The notes: generated by a model not told the origin, from the letters alone. 64,000 nt of DNA from Leidyana gryllorum EB-2025a (GCA_048772705.1 JBLWGC010000126.1:1-64000), one strand, 5' to 3'. Shown: positions 1 through 10,416, counted from the stretch's first letter. A program made the numbers and translations.

Positions 1-857
1 TAGCGCCATGTTGACCGATAGGACGATCAATCATTTGCACCACATTGGTAGGGCCCGGTTTCAGAGTTCCCACCAATGTAATGTCGCGACCGAAACTCTG
101 TGTGACAGGGGCGGAATCGAAACTGAGACGAGCTTTGTGGTGGCCATAATCAGCAATGATCTCTTGCTGAGTGATGGGCGTTGCAAAGAAGGTCGGTTGG
201 CGGAGCACCAGATCCTGATGCTTAGCATACCAACGATGCCAGTCAATAGGCTCTGATGATTCGAGTTGCGAGAAGAGCTCCTCTTCGGGATAGTCTTCCA
301 GCTCTCTAACTTCTTCGCTACCAGACCCCTCCAGACGTTTCGCCTTGGTAAGCAACCCTTTCAAACCGCTGGGTTCTGGGTGTACCACGGTACGATAGCC
401 TGGGACAGGCTCACCATCCAGAAGAAGTTTCTCTAAAAGGGTTTTCGGGCTAATCAATCATGTATCACCACTCACCATTGCGTTCGAAATCGGCATCGTT
501 CGCCGCTACCAGCATCACATCGACATCATTAGCCACAGGCAGGGCAACGACGTCTACCTGAGGGACGGAAACGGATTTCACCGGGCGAATGCGCTCTTTG
601 AGCACCTTCAGCCTAGCTTCCTCCGATTCTACCATGCCGTAGACCTTCAAGCAGTCTTGCATGGCGGCCTCCACCTGGTCGGCAGGGGCATCGCCGAAGA
701 GCGCTTGGAGATGGTTGGCAATCACTGAGCGGGAGCACCATTCTGGGTTTCCGCCAGTGGCGCCCGCGGTGCTCAGGTTAGCCGGTAGTTCAGTTAGCGG
801 GTCTTCCGCACCTGCATGGTAGCAGAATCCAATAAGAGCTAGAACAGGAGTGCGCAT
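1..857 (-). CDS. Secreted hypothetical protein, 3' end outside window
   Basis: I do not recognise this protein. The ATG at 857 opens a hydrophobic stretch (MRTPVLALIGFCYHAGA) that looks like a secretion signal peptide. Exon 1 ends at 476 in phase 1. A 43-nt intron at 433-475 (GTGAG to TTTTAG) restores a frame that stays open to base 1, so the C-terminus is missing. A nearer AG at 450 would give a 26-nt intron but leads straight to a stop, so I chose the later acceptor. The second exon is rich in charged residues, with no Cys pattern or membrane segment. It is divergent from the next gene, with about 98 nt between start codons. Function unknown; the gene structure is well supported, the product is not identified. 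Confidence 0.7.
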
Positions 858-955
858 CAACTATCTAGAGTGTCTGTTGTCAGACCACAGGCGAGTGGAG
901 TGGCGTTTGTCTGGCTGTCACAACATCACAGACATCGCTGCCCTGAAAACCAAGG

Positions 956-2254
956 ATGATCGATGTAATGAGCGTATGCTCCGATGACGCTTCCGCTTCC
1001 TGTGCCGAAGATGAGATCCGTAATAGCGTCTTTGGAGGCTCTGAGCTCGAGTCTGAATCATGCCACGGCGCTTGCGGGAACTCGCGAGCGGACCCCCTCG
1101 ACTCCAGGATAGATCCGGTTCGCTTCTACGAGGATTCCGAGCCCGACACGTCACCCCCCACCCCGTCCTACTCGTTCCACCCGGAACTATCGTTAGCCAA
1201 CTTTATGAGCGACCTCTACCGTGACCGCCGTCGTCAAACCCGTGTTCAAAGTAAGCCTCGGGAGTGCGGTCGGGAGTCGATAGCTGGGCGTAGGTCTGGA
1301 CGATATTGTCCTCCTGTTCGCTATTCCGCTGCGTAAACGTGATGGTACCCCTAACAAACAATGGTGGGTCATTTCTGACGATCTAAGCTGCTTGGAACGA
1401 TCATTTGGATCGGATGATATTGAGCTTAAAGGGCCTCTTGACGGTAACGTCTGCGCCTTCGCAGGACACAGTGTGAGCTGAGGCCAACAAATGGATGCGG
1501 CGGGGAAGTCCGTCCACTAAGTCACCGGTTTGACGATCCAATCAATGGAGATCGAGTGTTTTCATATGTGTGCCCTGTTGCGCAGGACGCCCCCGATGGA
1601 GTCCTCAATTTTGTTATCGCGTGTAAGGGACGGGTGGCCGTAAGTATGATATTGGGAGCTTACGTATGCAGCGTTGGGTGGAGCTGACGTTGATACCTCT
1701 GTAGATGGGTCCTACTCCCTTCCTATGGGATCGCCAGGTATCTTCAGTCTCAGGGACGGGGTGTTGTGCGCTGGCGACAGAAGTAAGGCTCGGGCGTATG
1801 TGGTTAATTGATATGATTGCAGTTCATGATATGGGTATCATACTGTATCTTGAGCCGTAAGTCAGTTGACGATGGATCGGGCTTTCTGGTGTCTGGTTTG
1901 TGCAGTCTGCTGTGTGGTGCGTGTTGCATTTCACTATCTGAGTGTGGCAGGTCCCGGAGGCTGGATAAAGACAAAGACGAGCAGCCACCCATTCTGCATT
2001 TCTACGACGAAGTGACTGGTCTGTGGGGCCAGAAGACGTTCATTGTTACATGTATGAACGGCTCGTGGACCTTCCAGGCTGTTTTAGCCGGGTGTCGACG
2101 GACTCAGTTCGTGGTGGAGGATTACGTGACCAGGTAGGTGCTGTTGATTCTTGTTGGCAGAGTGTCTACTACTACTACACATTGGTTAGGGGATGTTGGT
2201 TGCGGGATAGCGGTCGCGATTTTTGTGTGGCGTGGCCGGGAACGTACGTATTGA
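956..2254 (+). CDS. Hypothetical multi-exon gene, exon joins partly unresolved
   Basis: Exon 1 (956-1250) encodes an acidic, Ser/Cys-rich segment. A 43-nt intron at 1251-1293 (GTAAG to GTAG) leads into a well-formed exon starting SLDDIVLLFAIP. Further protein-like stretches follow near 1529-1641, 1674-1770, 1960-2131 and 2160-2254, separated by GT..AG candidates including a 27-nt one (GTAGGTGCTG to TTGGCAG) near 2136-2162. The last exon holds a hydrophobic stretch (VGCGIAVAIFVW) and ends at TGA 2252-2254. I could not find a phase-consistent join around 1480-1530, so the gene may contain a frameshift or an unusual splice site. No family recognised. It could be a decaying gene. Confidence 0.4.
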
Positions 2255-2385
2255 GTCAGGGGGGGGAACTACGGATGCTGATTAAGGACTGTGGTATGGC
2301 GGCTGGAGATTCACACCCACAGGTGCAGCTTTAAGTAGAGAGAGAGTATTTCCACATAGACATAGACGATGCTTAGACGCATGTT

Positions 2386-2628
2386 TTAGTCGTAATTACC
2401 ACCACCACCACCACTGTGGGTGGAAGAAGAGGAGTTGAGTATTTGTCGCAGGTTAGCAGAGGTCTCGCTGAACTGCAGGGGGCATTGGGTACTTCCTTTG
2501 GACTTACGTACTACGTCATTAAAGTACGTTTCGAGGAACTCCGTGACGGTCAAGTCTCTGTAGGGTTCCAAGAAGGCCAGCACCTCCCGGAGAGGGAGCC
2601 TTTCATCGCGCTCGACATCTCCAGACAT
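2386..2628 (-). CDS. Small hypothetical protein (about 80 aa)
   Basis: The first in-frame ATG is at 2628; the frame stays open upstream to 2715 but only from a GTG. The middle part reads as a regular amphipathic helix-turn-helix (around LREVLAFLEPYRDLTVTEFL), followed by a Ser/Gly-rich tail. This is real-looking protein rather than a shadow, because the opposite strand has no coding gene here. I do not recognise the family; short helical dimerisation modules of cilia and chromatin proteins look similar but none is matched with confidence. It is divergent from the Prx-metacaspase gene, with 70 nt between start codons. Confidence 0.5.
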   Translation of the reverse strand: MSGDVERDERLPLREVLAFLEPYRDLTVTEFLETYFNDVVRKSKGSTQCPLQFSETSANLRQILNSSSSTHSGGGGGNYD

Positions 2629-2698
2629 TTCAAAGGCCGAAATATATTTGGGATCTACTAGTCGCCGGAGACGTCCGGCTGTTCCTTCTCTAGGAAGA

Positions 2699-5021
2699 AT
2701 GTCCGCCTCATACACTTACACTGCGGCCAGCGCCCCGCGCCTCCCAGCTACAACAACTCAGAGCTACCCTTCTCCTCCGAGTTATGCGCCGTCAGTTCAG
2801 TATCGCACCGCCTACCCTTCTCCTCCGGGAGCTGTTGCTCCTCAAATTGTCTCCTACACCCGCCCCTCTACCACCAGTCCGCCGCCGTTCTCCGCTCCTC
2901 AAGCCGCCCCGTTCGGGCAGACGCAAGCTTCTTACCCCCCTACGACGACCCAAACTACCACTTATGGAGCCACGAAAATGAATATGTTGCCGCCCCAGAC
3001 GTCGCTTTCCTCTCTTCCGCCTCAGGCGCCCCGGTTTTTGGGCCCCACGCCCGGGATGACAATGGAACCGATGCACATTCAACAACCTCCGGTGCAGACG
3101 GCGCCGTCGCAGCCGCCTTCCGCTGTGTACACCACCCACCAAATGCCCCCGCAGGCGCCGCAGCAGCAGCAGCAACGCATCGCTCAGCCCCAAGCGCCGT
3201 CTGCGGCGGGAGCGCCCCCGAATATGAGTCTGCTGCAGCAGCATCTGCGTCCAGTGGCGCCCCCGAGCGCAACTCAAATGGGTCTGCCAAACCTCGAGTA
3301 CATTGTGGCGCCAAGCTCGGCCCGAGACCGCCCCATGAAGGCTACCCCTGTCCTGCCCCAGCAGTCGCAAGGGTACCCACCCTACACCCGAACCACGCCT
3401 GCCGCTGTTCCCCAAGCTCCTGCCTATCACACCGTTATGGCCATGCAACCCCAGCACGACGATACTGCTGCGTTTAAGCCTATCGCCGTCGGCGACAGAC
3501 TGCCTCCGGCTCACATTGATTTACACGGAGTCTGTGTTAATCTGCAAGAGTTCTTCAAGAATCGCAATGGGATCATCTTTGGCCTCGTTGGCGCCTTTAA
3601 TCCGGTCGATACCGATAAGGCTGTGCCAGCGATACTTAAAGCTCAGGAACATTTCGAACGTTTGGTCGATTTTGTTGGCTGTTTGGTGGTCAATGACCCC
3701 TTCGTCGTCAAGGGTAAGTTTTCTTCCCAAGTGGCCATGGCCACTCTCAACTTCTCTCCGTTCAGCTTGGGCAAAGAAGCTGGGTGTCGTCGATCAATTT
3801 ACATTCATTGCTGATTCCGATGCAAAGTTTACGAAGGTACTTGGTATGGCTCAATACTTGCCAGCCGAAGGACTGGGAATCCGGTCTCGTCGCTTCGCCG
3901 CTGTGGTGGGACCACGCGCGAAGATTCGCTGGATCGGCTTCGATGACGATTCCTTAGCGGACAATGTTCTCCTCCACTTGCCGCGGTTCGTGCGTACTCC
4001 TTGGAAGTCTTTCCTCGTTGGAGTCGGCTACAACGCCTCGGACGAAGACGAGGACGCGCGAGTTCGCGAAGACACTGTCAATAATCTGCAGTCAGTGCGA
4101 TCGCTTCTCGCCAGCCAAGTGAGTCGTTCAAACCTTCTCCCACTCTCAATCTCCTTTCCACCGCCAGGGGTTCTGTTCCGAACCGGATTGGCAGCTCCTC
4201 CTTTGCGACAAGATGATGGATGTATTCACCCCGACGCGCGATAACATTCTCAATGGTACGGCTCCGCCTCTCCGACCGCAAAACTCTCTCACTGCAGGTC
4301 TCCGATGGGTGGTGGAAGGTGCCCAAGCTGGAGATGTTCTCTGCTTCTACTTTGCAGGAAAGGGTGGAAGGTTTGTCAATGAAGATGGCACCGAGACCTC
4401 GGGATTGCTGCCCATGGATCACGAAGTGGCTGGTCCAATAGACGAATGGGAGATTTATGAGACTTTGGCACCTGTAAGCTTCGAACAGTTACCCCCCTTC
4501 CTAACCAACCCCCGCCGCTGCAGCATGTTCCGGAGAGTTGTCGACTGACTATCATTTTGGACATCCATAACGAAGAGCCCGTGCACTGTCCCATGCCGTA
4601 CGTGTACAGCTCCAAGGTATCGGTAGTGTCCTCTGGAGACATGGAGGCCCAGATTCTATCGAGCGAAAGTATCCAATGGCGGGAGCGCTATGGCGGTGAC
4701 CCCAAGTTGCGGGGCGAGATTATCGTTGTTTCACTGCACGGACACAGCCCCGTACCTCCCGGATGCTTGTCGAGTCTTCTCACCAGTGTTTGCGTACCTG
4801 AGGAGCGTCGGGATGAGTTTGATCAGCCCCTCACTTACGCCGATCAAATGGACCGGATGCAAGTGCAACTCGTCGAATGGCAAGCTGAGGTGAGAGAACG
4901 AACCCCCATCTATTTTCTGTGTTTCATACCATTGCACTATCCGCAGAAAACTGTGCAGCTCGCAACCTCCCGCCCCCTCAACCTGAACGAGGAATTCACT
5001 CTAGCAGATGTCCTCCCCTGA
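2699..5021 (+). CDS. Fusion of Pro/Gln-rich region, inactive peroxiredoxin-like and inactive metacaspase-like domains
   Basis: Six exons (introns 3714-3765, 4119-4167, 4256-4297, 4474-4523, 4890-4946) give a 690-aa protein with all phases consistent. Residues 1 to about 255 are rich in Pro, Gln, Ala and Ser. Next comes a type II peroxiredoxin (Prx5-like) fold: GVCVNL, then VNDPFVVKAWAKKLGV, then LGIRSRRFAAVV. The family's GAFTPTC site reads GAFNPVD here, so the peroxidatic Cys is Asp (codon 3608-3610). A caspase-p20-like metacaspase domain follows (PTRDNILNGL, GDVLCFYFAGKGGR, CRLTIILDIHNEEP). The catalytic His of HYSGHGG is Lys (4360-4362) and the DCCHSG cysteine motif is DIHNEE. Both domains therefore look catalytically dead. 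Pro-rich N-termini are typical of type I metacaspases; the peroxiredoxin insertion is not. Likely a scaffold or regulator, by inference. Confidence 0.85.
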
Positions 5022-5296
5022 ATTAGCGGTGCTTTTTCTGTCTGTGCCCGAAATCCCATATCTGCTTGCTTATTGACCTCATGTCTCGCCAGTGCAAACC
5101 ATAAAGGAGGACCACCGTATCTTGTGATACTTATCCCCTGTCGCCCTGTACAAACACTGTGCTCGCGCCACACGTGTGTGTGTGTGTGTGTTTGTGTGTG
5201 TGTATAAGTGCGGGTGAGTGAGTCTGTTTCCAGTCCGCCACGTCATTTGCGGCTCTTTTTCGCTCGAAAACCGTTCATTGCTGCGGTTGTTTGACC
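5022..5296. other. Intergenic spacer with GT microsatellite
   Basis: Between the metacaspase-like gene and the first helicase paralogue. It holds an alternating GT tract at about 5172-5205 preceded by the palindrome CACACGTGTG at 5169-5178. No ORF or RNA gene seen. Confidence 0.6.
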
Positions 5297-7666
5297 ATGC
5301 ATCGGTTGAACAACTCACAGTCCCGAGTGGCGGATGTTGCGTCCGTGTCTAATCGTCTCACAATGGCTGTGGGAGGGCCCGGGACGGGCAAGACGACGGC
5401 TATCATAGGACGTCTGTGGAACAGGATCAATCTTGCCAGTGAGGGTTTGAGGAGGACTCTGTTGGTGGTCCCGACGCATCAGAGGCGACAGCGTATATGG
5501 CAGAGCTTGAAGGAGGACTATAACGCATTATGTGGCGATGTTGACTGCGTGTGGGCTGGCACCTTCTATACTGTTTCAAGACGTTTATTGCTGGAGTACG
5601 GCGAATCGCTTCTACCGGCAGACTCGACAATGCTGGATCTGCGTGGGCAACGGACGCTGATAAGCCGCCTGTTGTATGAGGGCGCCCAAAACGACTGTCC
5701 TATGAACGGCTACCCCTATCATCAGCACACCGACAGAGTTCTGAAGTATATCCAGGAGCAGAAACGTTGTGGGTATGACGCGGACGAAGTGCCTATGGCG
5801 TCGCGAAAGGCATTCGAAAGCAGCATATTTGACGAGTACGCGAGCGCGTGTGACCAGCAGGATCTGTATGACGCAGATGATGTCATTCTACGGTGTTTGT
5901 CCTTACTTCGACGGACTAAGAGCAATCGCAAGTTGAAACAGACATTACAGTCTAAATTCACGGATATTATCGTTGACGACTTCCAGAACACGACTCCGGT
6001 GCAACGGCAATGGTTGGCTGAAATGATCAAGATTTGTCCCGCCTCCGTGTGCATAGTGGGAGACGAAGACCAGTGTCTGTACGAGTGGCGGCAGGCGAAC
6101 TTGGGGACCTTAGAAGAGTGGAAACGGACGCATTCCTTCAATTATGTGAGACTGGAACGAAACTATCGATCGACCAAGAATATATGTAGAGCTGCCCGAA
6201 ACCTGATTAGTCACGCGGAAGATTGGTCTCGCAGAGGGATGTTCAGCAACAACGACAATGGCTCAGAAGTGCTGCTGTTCACCGCTGACAGTAACATCGA
6301 GATGTTCCGAGAGGTCGCTCTGAACGTTGCTCAGGATGCGGTCCGCTGGTCTGATACGGCGGTGATCTTCCCCAACCGCCGTTATCTGTCGGGACTTCGA
6401 GCGGCTCTCGACAACGAAGGCATACCATATCACGTGGTCGGCAACGTGAAACTCGTCTGCCAACCCGCAATCCGACACTTATTCGCCTTCTTGAAAATCA
6501 CAATCAATGAGAAGGACGATGTCTCTCTTGATAGGATACTATCACAGAAATGTCCCTATGTGTGGGCTGACGAACGGGACGACATCGTCGCATCACAAAC
6601 GATTGACAATTGTCAAGGTCAACTCCTTTGCACTCTCTTGGAACAACTGGATGAAGACCAATTGAGCCACAGTCTAGCACACATCGCCTCTTGGCTTGGA
6701 GCTATCATTGAGGAAATCAAAGAACTGATGAACTCTTGCAGTGGGATAGCCAATCTCATTGAGGAAGTTTTGCAAATACCATCGGTACGCACTCAATGCG
6801 TAGAGGCCGGAAGACGCGCTGGAGTCCCAAACGAGCGCAGTCAATCGGATCTCACCAAATTCGTTGAGTACCTTCGACAATTCGAAGCATCTCACGTTCC
6901 CCCCCAGCGACGAGTCACTCCTCTGCAAGATTTCTTTGCCTCTGTCAGTGACTTCTCGTGGCTCGTCGAGGATTCTGTCCAAGAATCCCGCGACGCTGTG
7001 CAACTCATGACGCCCTATGCTGTCCAGGGCCACGAGTTTGAGTCAATTCATGTACTCGGAGTCGCCGAGGGCTTCTATGATGATGCAGATGAAGAGTCTC
7101 TTTCGCCATACCTCAGAGAACTCTTCGTTGCTGTCAGCCGCGCCAGGAGGCATCTACGCTTATATGCCAGCCACACAGACGCGTGGGGCGCACCCCTCGA
7201 TCTCGACTTGTTCCAAAGCTACATACTCCAACAGCGGGGAGGCAGCAGAAAGCGCAAAGCATCCGATCAGCCCAACTTACTCGCCGTCTACTCGTGCCAC
7301 CCCGTACGTACTTCCACGGTCAACAGCGATGGCGGGGGCGGCCACACTCGCCAGTGGGGCGAGGCAGAGTCTGATGCCGATCTCTCACCCGACGAATATT
7401 ATGACGACGAAGACGACGAAGACGACGAAGAGGACTATGATGATGACGAAGACGACGAAGAGGACTATGATGATGACGACGACGACAACTACGGTGACGA
7501 CGACAACTACGGTGACGACGACAACTACGGTGTCACATTCAATGCAGCGGTTGGGGACTTCTTTGGTGACGGATTCGTCTGTCATGAGGACGGAACCTTC
7601 ACCATGACTTACTCCTGTGACGATCCGGATTACTACGCCGATGCGGATTACTACCACGGCGATTGA
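5297..7666 (+). CDS. UvrD/PcrA-like SF1 helicase paralogue 1, partly degenerate, acidic tail
   Basis: An intronless 789-aa protein; the ATG at 5297 places the Walker A motif GPGTGKT at residues 27-33 as in UvrD. UvrD and PcrA are 3'-5' DNA translocases that unwind DNA with ATP. Visible motifs: Ib (AGTFYTVSRR), III (VGDEDQCLYEWRQAN) and IV (LERNYRSTKNI). Motif II reads DDFQN instead of DEFQD, so the catalytic Glu is Asp. Motif V has PYAVQGHEF where UvrD has IHKAKGLEF. Motif VI keeps VAVSRARRHL but lacks the EERRL lead-in. ATP binding is plausible but hydrolysis is doubtful. The C-terminus is a long Asp/Glu run with NYGDDD repeats. First of six tandem paralogues and intermediate between the intact copy at 19096 and the degenerate ones. 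Confidence 0.88.
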   Translation: MHRLNNSQSRVADVASVSNRLTMAVGGPGTGKTTAIIGRLWNRINLASEGLRRTLLVVPTHQRRQRIWQSLKEDYNALCGDVDCVWAGTFYTVSRRLLLEYGESLLPADSTMLDLRGQRTLISRLLYEGAQNDCPMNGYPYHQHTDRVLKYIQEQKRCGYDADEVPMASRKAFESSIFDEYASACDQQDLYDADDVILRCLSLLRRTKSNRKLKQTLQSKFTDIIVDDFQNTTPVQRQWLAEMIKICPASVCIVGDEDQCLYEWRQANLGTLEEWKRTHSFNYVRLERNYRSTKNICRAARNLISHAEDWSRRGMFSNNDNGSEVLLFTADSNIEMFREVALNVAQDAVRWSDTAVIFPNRRYLSGLRAALDNEGIPYHVVGNVKLVCQPAIRHLFAFLKITINEKDDVSLDRILSQKCPYVWADERDDIVASQTIDNCQGQLLCTLLEQLDEDQLSHSLAHIASWLGAIIEEIKELMNSCSGIANLIEEVLQIPSVRTQCVEAGRRAGVPNERSQSDLTKFVEYLRQFEASHVPPQRRVTPLQDFFASVSDFSWLVEDSVQESRDAVQLMTPYAVQGHEFESIHVLGVAEGFYDDADEESLSPYLRELFVAVSRARRHLRLYASHTDAWGAPLDLDLFQSYILQQRGGSRKRKASDQPNLLAVYSCHPVRTSTVNSDGGGGHTRQWGEAESDADLSPDEYYDDEDDEDDEEDYDDDEDDEEDYDDDDDDNYGDDDNYGDDDNYGVTFNAAVGDFFGDGFVCHEDGTFTMTYSCDDPDYYADADYYHGD
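7396..7530 (+). repeat. In-frame GAC/GAA-rich tandem repeat encoding the acidic tail
   Basis: Inside helicase paralogue 1. A roughly 36-bp unit encoding DDDEDDEEDY is repeated, followed by three copies of an 18-bp unit encoding NYGDDD. It keeps the reading frame and gives a strongly acidic C-terminal region. Confidence 0.85.
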
Positions 7667-8049
7667 AGCAGACGACCGGGGAGCTGCAAATTGGTCTGGT
7701 GTGTCAGCAGAGGAGCGGCAAAAAAGTGACAGTCGCTCATCCGGGGGAAGCCGGTGACGACAGAAGGCAGAAGAAGCTTTGCCGTCCCTATGATCCGACG
7801 AATCTGATCGTGGATGCATCACGTAGCGGCCACACGTGTGGTCAAGTTAGTCGATCACACACTGTGTTTGTGGATTGCCCTCTTCTTCTGACCTCCAACT
7901 TTGCTGATTGGCTTTTTCCCGTCATTCCTGGGTGTGTCACCGACCTGCAATGGTTCTCTGAGCAGTTTGAAGATTGACTTTTTTTGGCTGCCCCCGCCCA
8001 CCCCCGGCCGTCGTCAGTATCATATATATCTATATCTATATATATAGAG
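7667..8049. other. Intergenic spacer between helicase paralogues 1 and 2
   Basis: 383 nt without a convincing gene. It carries CACACGTGTG at 7831-7840, a T7GG element at 7979-7987, and an AT-rich (TATATC)-type stretch at 8021-8047 directly before the next ATG. These are candidate promoter features; there is nothing else I can name. Confidence 0.55.
7979..7987 (+). promoter_or_regulatory. T7GG element upstream of helicase paralogue 2
   Basis: Seven T then GG, ending 62 nt before the ATG at 8050. Same motif as at the other array genes; a promoter role is inferred from recurrence. Confidence 0.4.
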
Positions 8050-10308
8050 ATGACTGCTGTTCCTCCCACGCGTTATATGATCGTGGGGGGTCGGAAGAAT
8101 GAGAGAATGACCTGTATGGCTCGGTATATCAATGAGCGCCTTGGTTCTCAGTCTGCACAGCCAAACTCAATTGTGGTGCTGAACAGTAACGTTGCCGATA
8201 AGGACTTCCTCCGAGCCAAGTTAGACGAGCTGAATGGCGGCCAAGTAGAATTGGCCTATGCGGGGACATTTGAAGAAGTCTTATTCAATGTGTTCAGGTC
8301 ACAGAAGACTGGAGGCCGAAGGACTTTCAGTCTCATCACCCCAAAGCTCAAGGAAGCGATGATAAGAAAGATTGTTTTGGGCTCCTGTAGACGCGAAGGC
8401 AGGCTGTTCCGCGCTCGAGACGCAGAAGAGTGTCTACGGTACATCTCGAACGAGCAATTGAAACGGCGATGGCCGGGACATCCGAAAGCGGAACCGTCCA
8501 AAGAAAGAAGATGGGGGGCCGCGTACAAACAATATGAGCACAATAAACTCAATGAATGGGATGTGGAAGAATTGGTGGTCAAGACGATCGAAGGATCGAA
8601 ACGTACACACAAAGCGACCGCCCCCGTTTTCACCGATGTTCTGGTTGACGAGATATATTTGACCTCTCTGGCGGCGTCTGAGTTCCTTCGGTATTACATT
8701 GGCCCCCAAACGCACGTCGTGTTCACTGGTGATCCCGGAGACCGGTCCCGAAAAGCGCTCTGTCCGGCCACCGTCAGAGACTGGGCGAAGGAGTTTGATT
8801 TGTCTCTGATCAATCTGGACGAACCGCTGTCCGCCCCTCTCAACCACGGATTTTGGCCTCCTGTATGGCTCAAAAGCCCGAGTGATCATCCAATGGGGAC
8901 AAGTTCAAACCTCACTACGAGCACTGTTGCGACAAACGGAACAACAATAAGCGGCCGTCGAACATCGATTGCTGTGAGTGTGGGTGGGCCTCACTTCAAC
9001 AATTCGCGACGCGTCGCCCCCGAACAGCCGATCCGTGAGGTTGTCAGTGTGAATACTATCGATTCTCCCACACTTTTGGGTACTCACCACGCGCACCACG
9101 TGTCTCCCCCACTTTTGAGTACTCACCACGCGCACCACGTGTCTCCCCCACTTTTGGGTACGCACCACGTGTCTCCCGGGCAGCCAATTCGAGAGGTTGT
9201 GAGTGTTGAGACAACGGCTCCGCCCACTATCTTCTTTACGGTTGCGATAGACATTGAGGATGAGAGCGCGGCTGTGGCCCAGGTGATCTGCACACTGAAG
9301 GAGACGCGGGCTCTGAACGAGTTGGGTATAATGTACCCGGACGACTGGCATCTGGAGCACATCCAGATGGCGTTACTGAAGTACCGAATACCCTACAGAG
9401 TGTTGGGAGAGCCTTATATATGGGACTCGCCGTTGGTGGAAACGTTGACGAGTTATATCCAGGTGGCCTTGGACCACCCGGTTTTCTCGACACCAGCGGA
9501 GTCGGCGTCTTATTGTCGGGCGAAGCGACACTGGTCGAGTGTGAATGACTCGTCGTTGCCAATGGGCGGTTCTGCGGTGTTGCAGACGAGCGGGCGATCT
9601 TTCGAAGAAGTAATTAGTCTAATGTCGAGTATTTGTCGAGATCGGTCATTACCGTTGGCCAATGTTATCCGTCTGTTACTCCGTATCTCCAAGTTGCACC
9701 GAGAAGAGAACGAACTGAGCGCTACAGATGCAGCGATTCTGGGTGCCCTCAACCGACGGGTTGAATGTTTCCAGCACGGGTGTTTGCCCGATGACGGGCG
9801 AGTGGCTATAGAACAATGGTTGGAAGTTGTTGAAGGTCATCAGCTGTTGTTGGCCCCCCCGAGGACTCAATGTTCCTCGTCCAAGGCGGTGCAGTTGATA
9901 AGTGTTGAGAAGCGGTCGACCAATCTTGTTTTTCAGTCACTGTGTGTAGTAGGATTCAATGACTCGAGATCAGAGCTTTCAGAGTCCGATCGCGGAACCA
10001 TCGACGGACTCGTTGCAATGGCCCAATGTGACTTACGCCTTTTCAGCACAATAGGATTTGGGCCGTCTTGGCGATTTCTCAAACTCCCCTGTGAGGCGGT
10101 CGAGTACACCGGGACACTCAAGACCCATCACAGAGACTTCCCGCCCGACAACACCACCGCCACCAAACATCCCTCCTCCCAACGAGAGGACAGAAATGAG
10201 TCCCCTGTTGCGACTACGAGACCCCCCAAACGTGAATCTGCGCATTCCCCAGTACACCCTCCCTCCCCCAAACATATCAAAACTGAGAATAGCCCAACCA
10301 AACAATGA
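8050..10308 (+). CDS. UvrD-derived pseudohelicase paralogue 2
   Basis: Intronless, 752 aa; the start is chosen at MTAVPPTRYM, which aligns with paralogues 3-6. Collinear with the intact helicase at 19096, but Walker A (GAGTGKT) is replaced by VGGRKNERM and motif II reads VDEIYLTS instead of VDEFQD. Motif III lies at GPQTHVVFTGDPGD without the DQxIYxWR core. The second RecA-like domain is still traceable (PDDWHLEHIQMALL, RIPYRVLGEPYIW, SYIQVALDHP). Motif VI is replaced by LRLFSTIGFGPSWRFL, a signature shared with paralogues 3-5. Between the two halves is a His/Pro-rich repeat linker. ATPase activity is very unlikely; it may bind DNA or partner proteins. Confidence 0.85.
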   Translation: MTAVPPTRYMIVGGRKNERMTCMARYINERLGSQSAQPNSIVVLNSNVADKDFLRAKLDELNGGQVELAYAGTFEEVLFNVFRSQKTGGRRTFSLITPKLKEAMIRKIVLGSCRREGRLFRARDAEECLRYISNEQLKRRWPGHPKAEPSKERRWGAAYKQYEHNKLNEWDVEELVVKTIEGSKRTHKATAPVFTDVLVDEIYLTSLAASEFLRYYIGPQTHVVFTGDPGDRSRKALCPATVRDWAKEFDLSLINLDEPLSAPLNHGFWPPVWLKSPSDHPMGTSSNLTTSTVATNGTTISGRRTSIAVSVGGPHFNNSRRVAPEQPIREVVSVNTIDSPTLLGTHHAHHVSPPLLSTHHAHHVSPPLLGTHHVSPGQPIREVVSVETTAPPTIFFTVAIDIEDESAAVAQVICTLKETRALNELGIMYPDDWHLEHIQMALLKYRIPYRVLGEPYIWDSPLVETLTSYIQVALDHPVFSTPAESASYCRAKRHWSSVNDSSLPMGGSAVLQTSGRSFEEVISLMSSICRDRSLPLANVIRLLLRISKLHREENELSATDAAILGALNRRVECFQHGCLPDDGRVAIEQWLEVVEGHQLLLAPPRTQCSSSKAVQLISVEKRSTNLVFQSLCVVGFNDSRSELSESDRGTIDGLVAMAQCDLRLFSTIGFGPSWRFLKLPCEAVEYTGTLKTHHRDFPPDNTTATKHPSSQREDRNESPVATTRPPKRESAHSPVHPPSPKHIKTENSPTKQ
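9064..9184 (+). repeat. Tandem repeat of about 39 bp in the linker of paralogue 2
   Basis: Near-identical units encoding LLGTHHAHHVSPP occur twice plus a shortened third copy. The block is flanked by two copies of a segment encoding QPIREVVSV. In frame; lies between the two degenerate RecA-like halves. Confidence 0.85.
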
Positions 10309-10405
10309 GAATATATTGACAATCATTGAACAAAAGAGAGCGATTTGAGTCGATTGAGCCGTAGAGAGGGGATCGAGTCGACAATTGAGGCCAATATAGC
10401 ACCAC

Positions 10406-10416
10406 TTTTTTTTTGG
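10406..10416 (+). promoter_or_regulatory. T9GG element upstream of the embedded repeat-protein gene
   Basis: Nine T then GG, 7 nt before the ATG at 10424 (context GGCGCCAAG then ATG). Confidence 0.45.

Noticed and set aside
2792-3514. Minus-strand 240-codon frame
   Set aside because: Antisense to the Pro/Gln-rich exon of the Prx-metacaspase gene; composition only reflects CCN codons.
7385-7822. Minus-strand hydrophobic ORF over the acidic tail of helicase copy 1
   Set aside because: Poly-Val/Ile produced by the antisense of GAC repeats.
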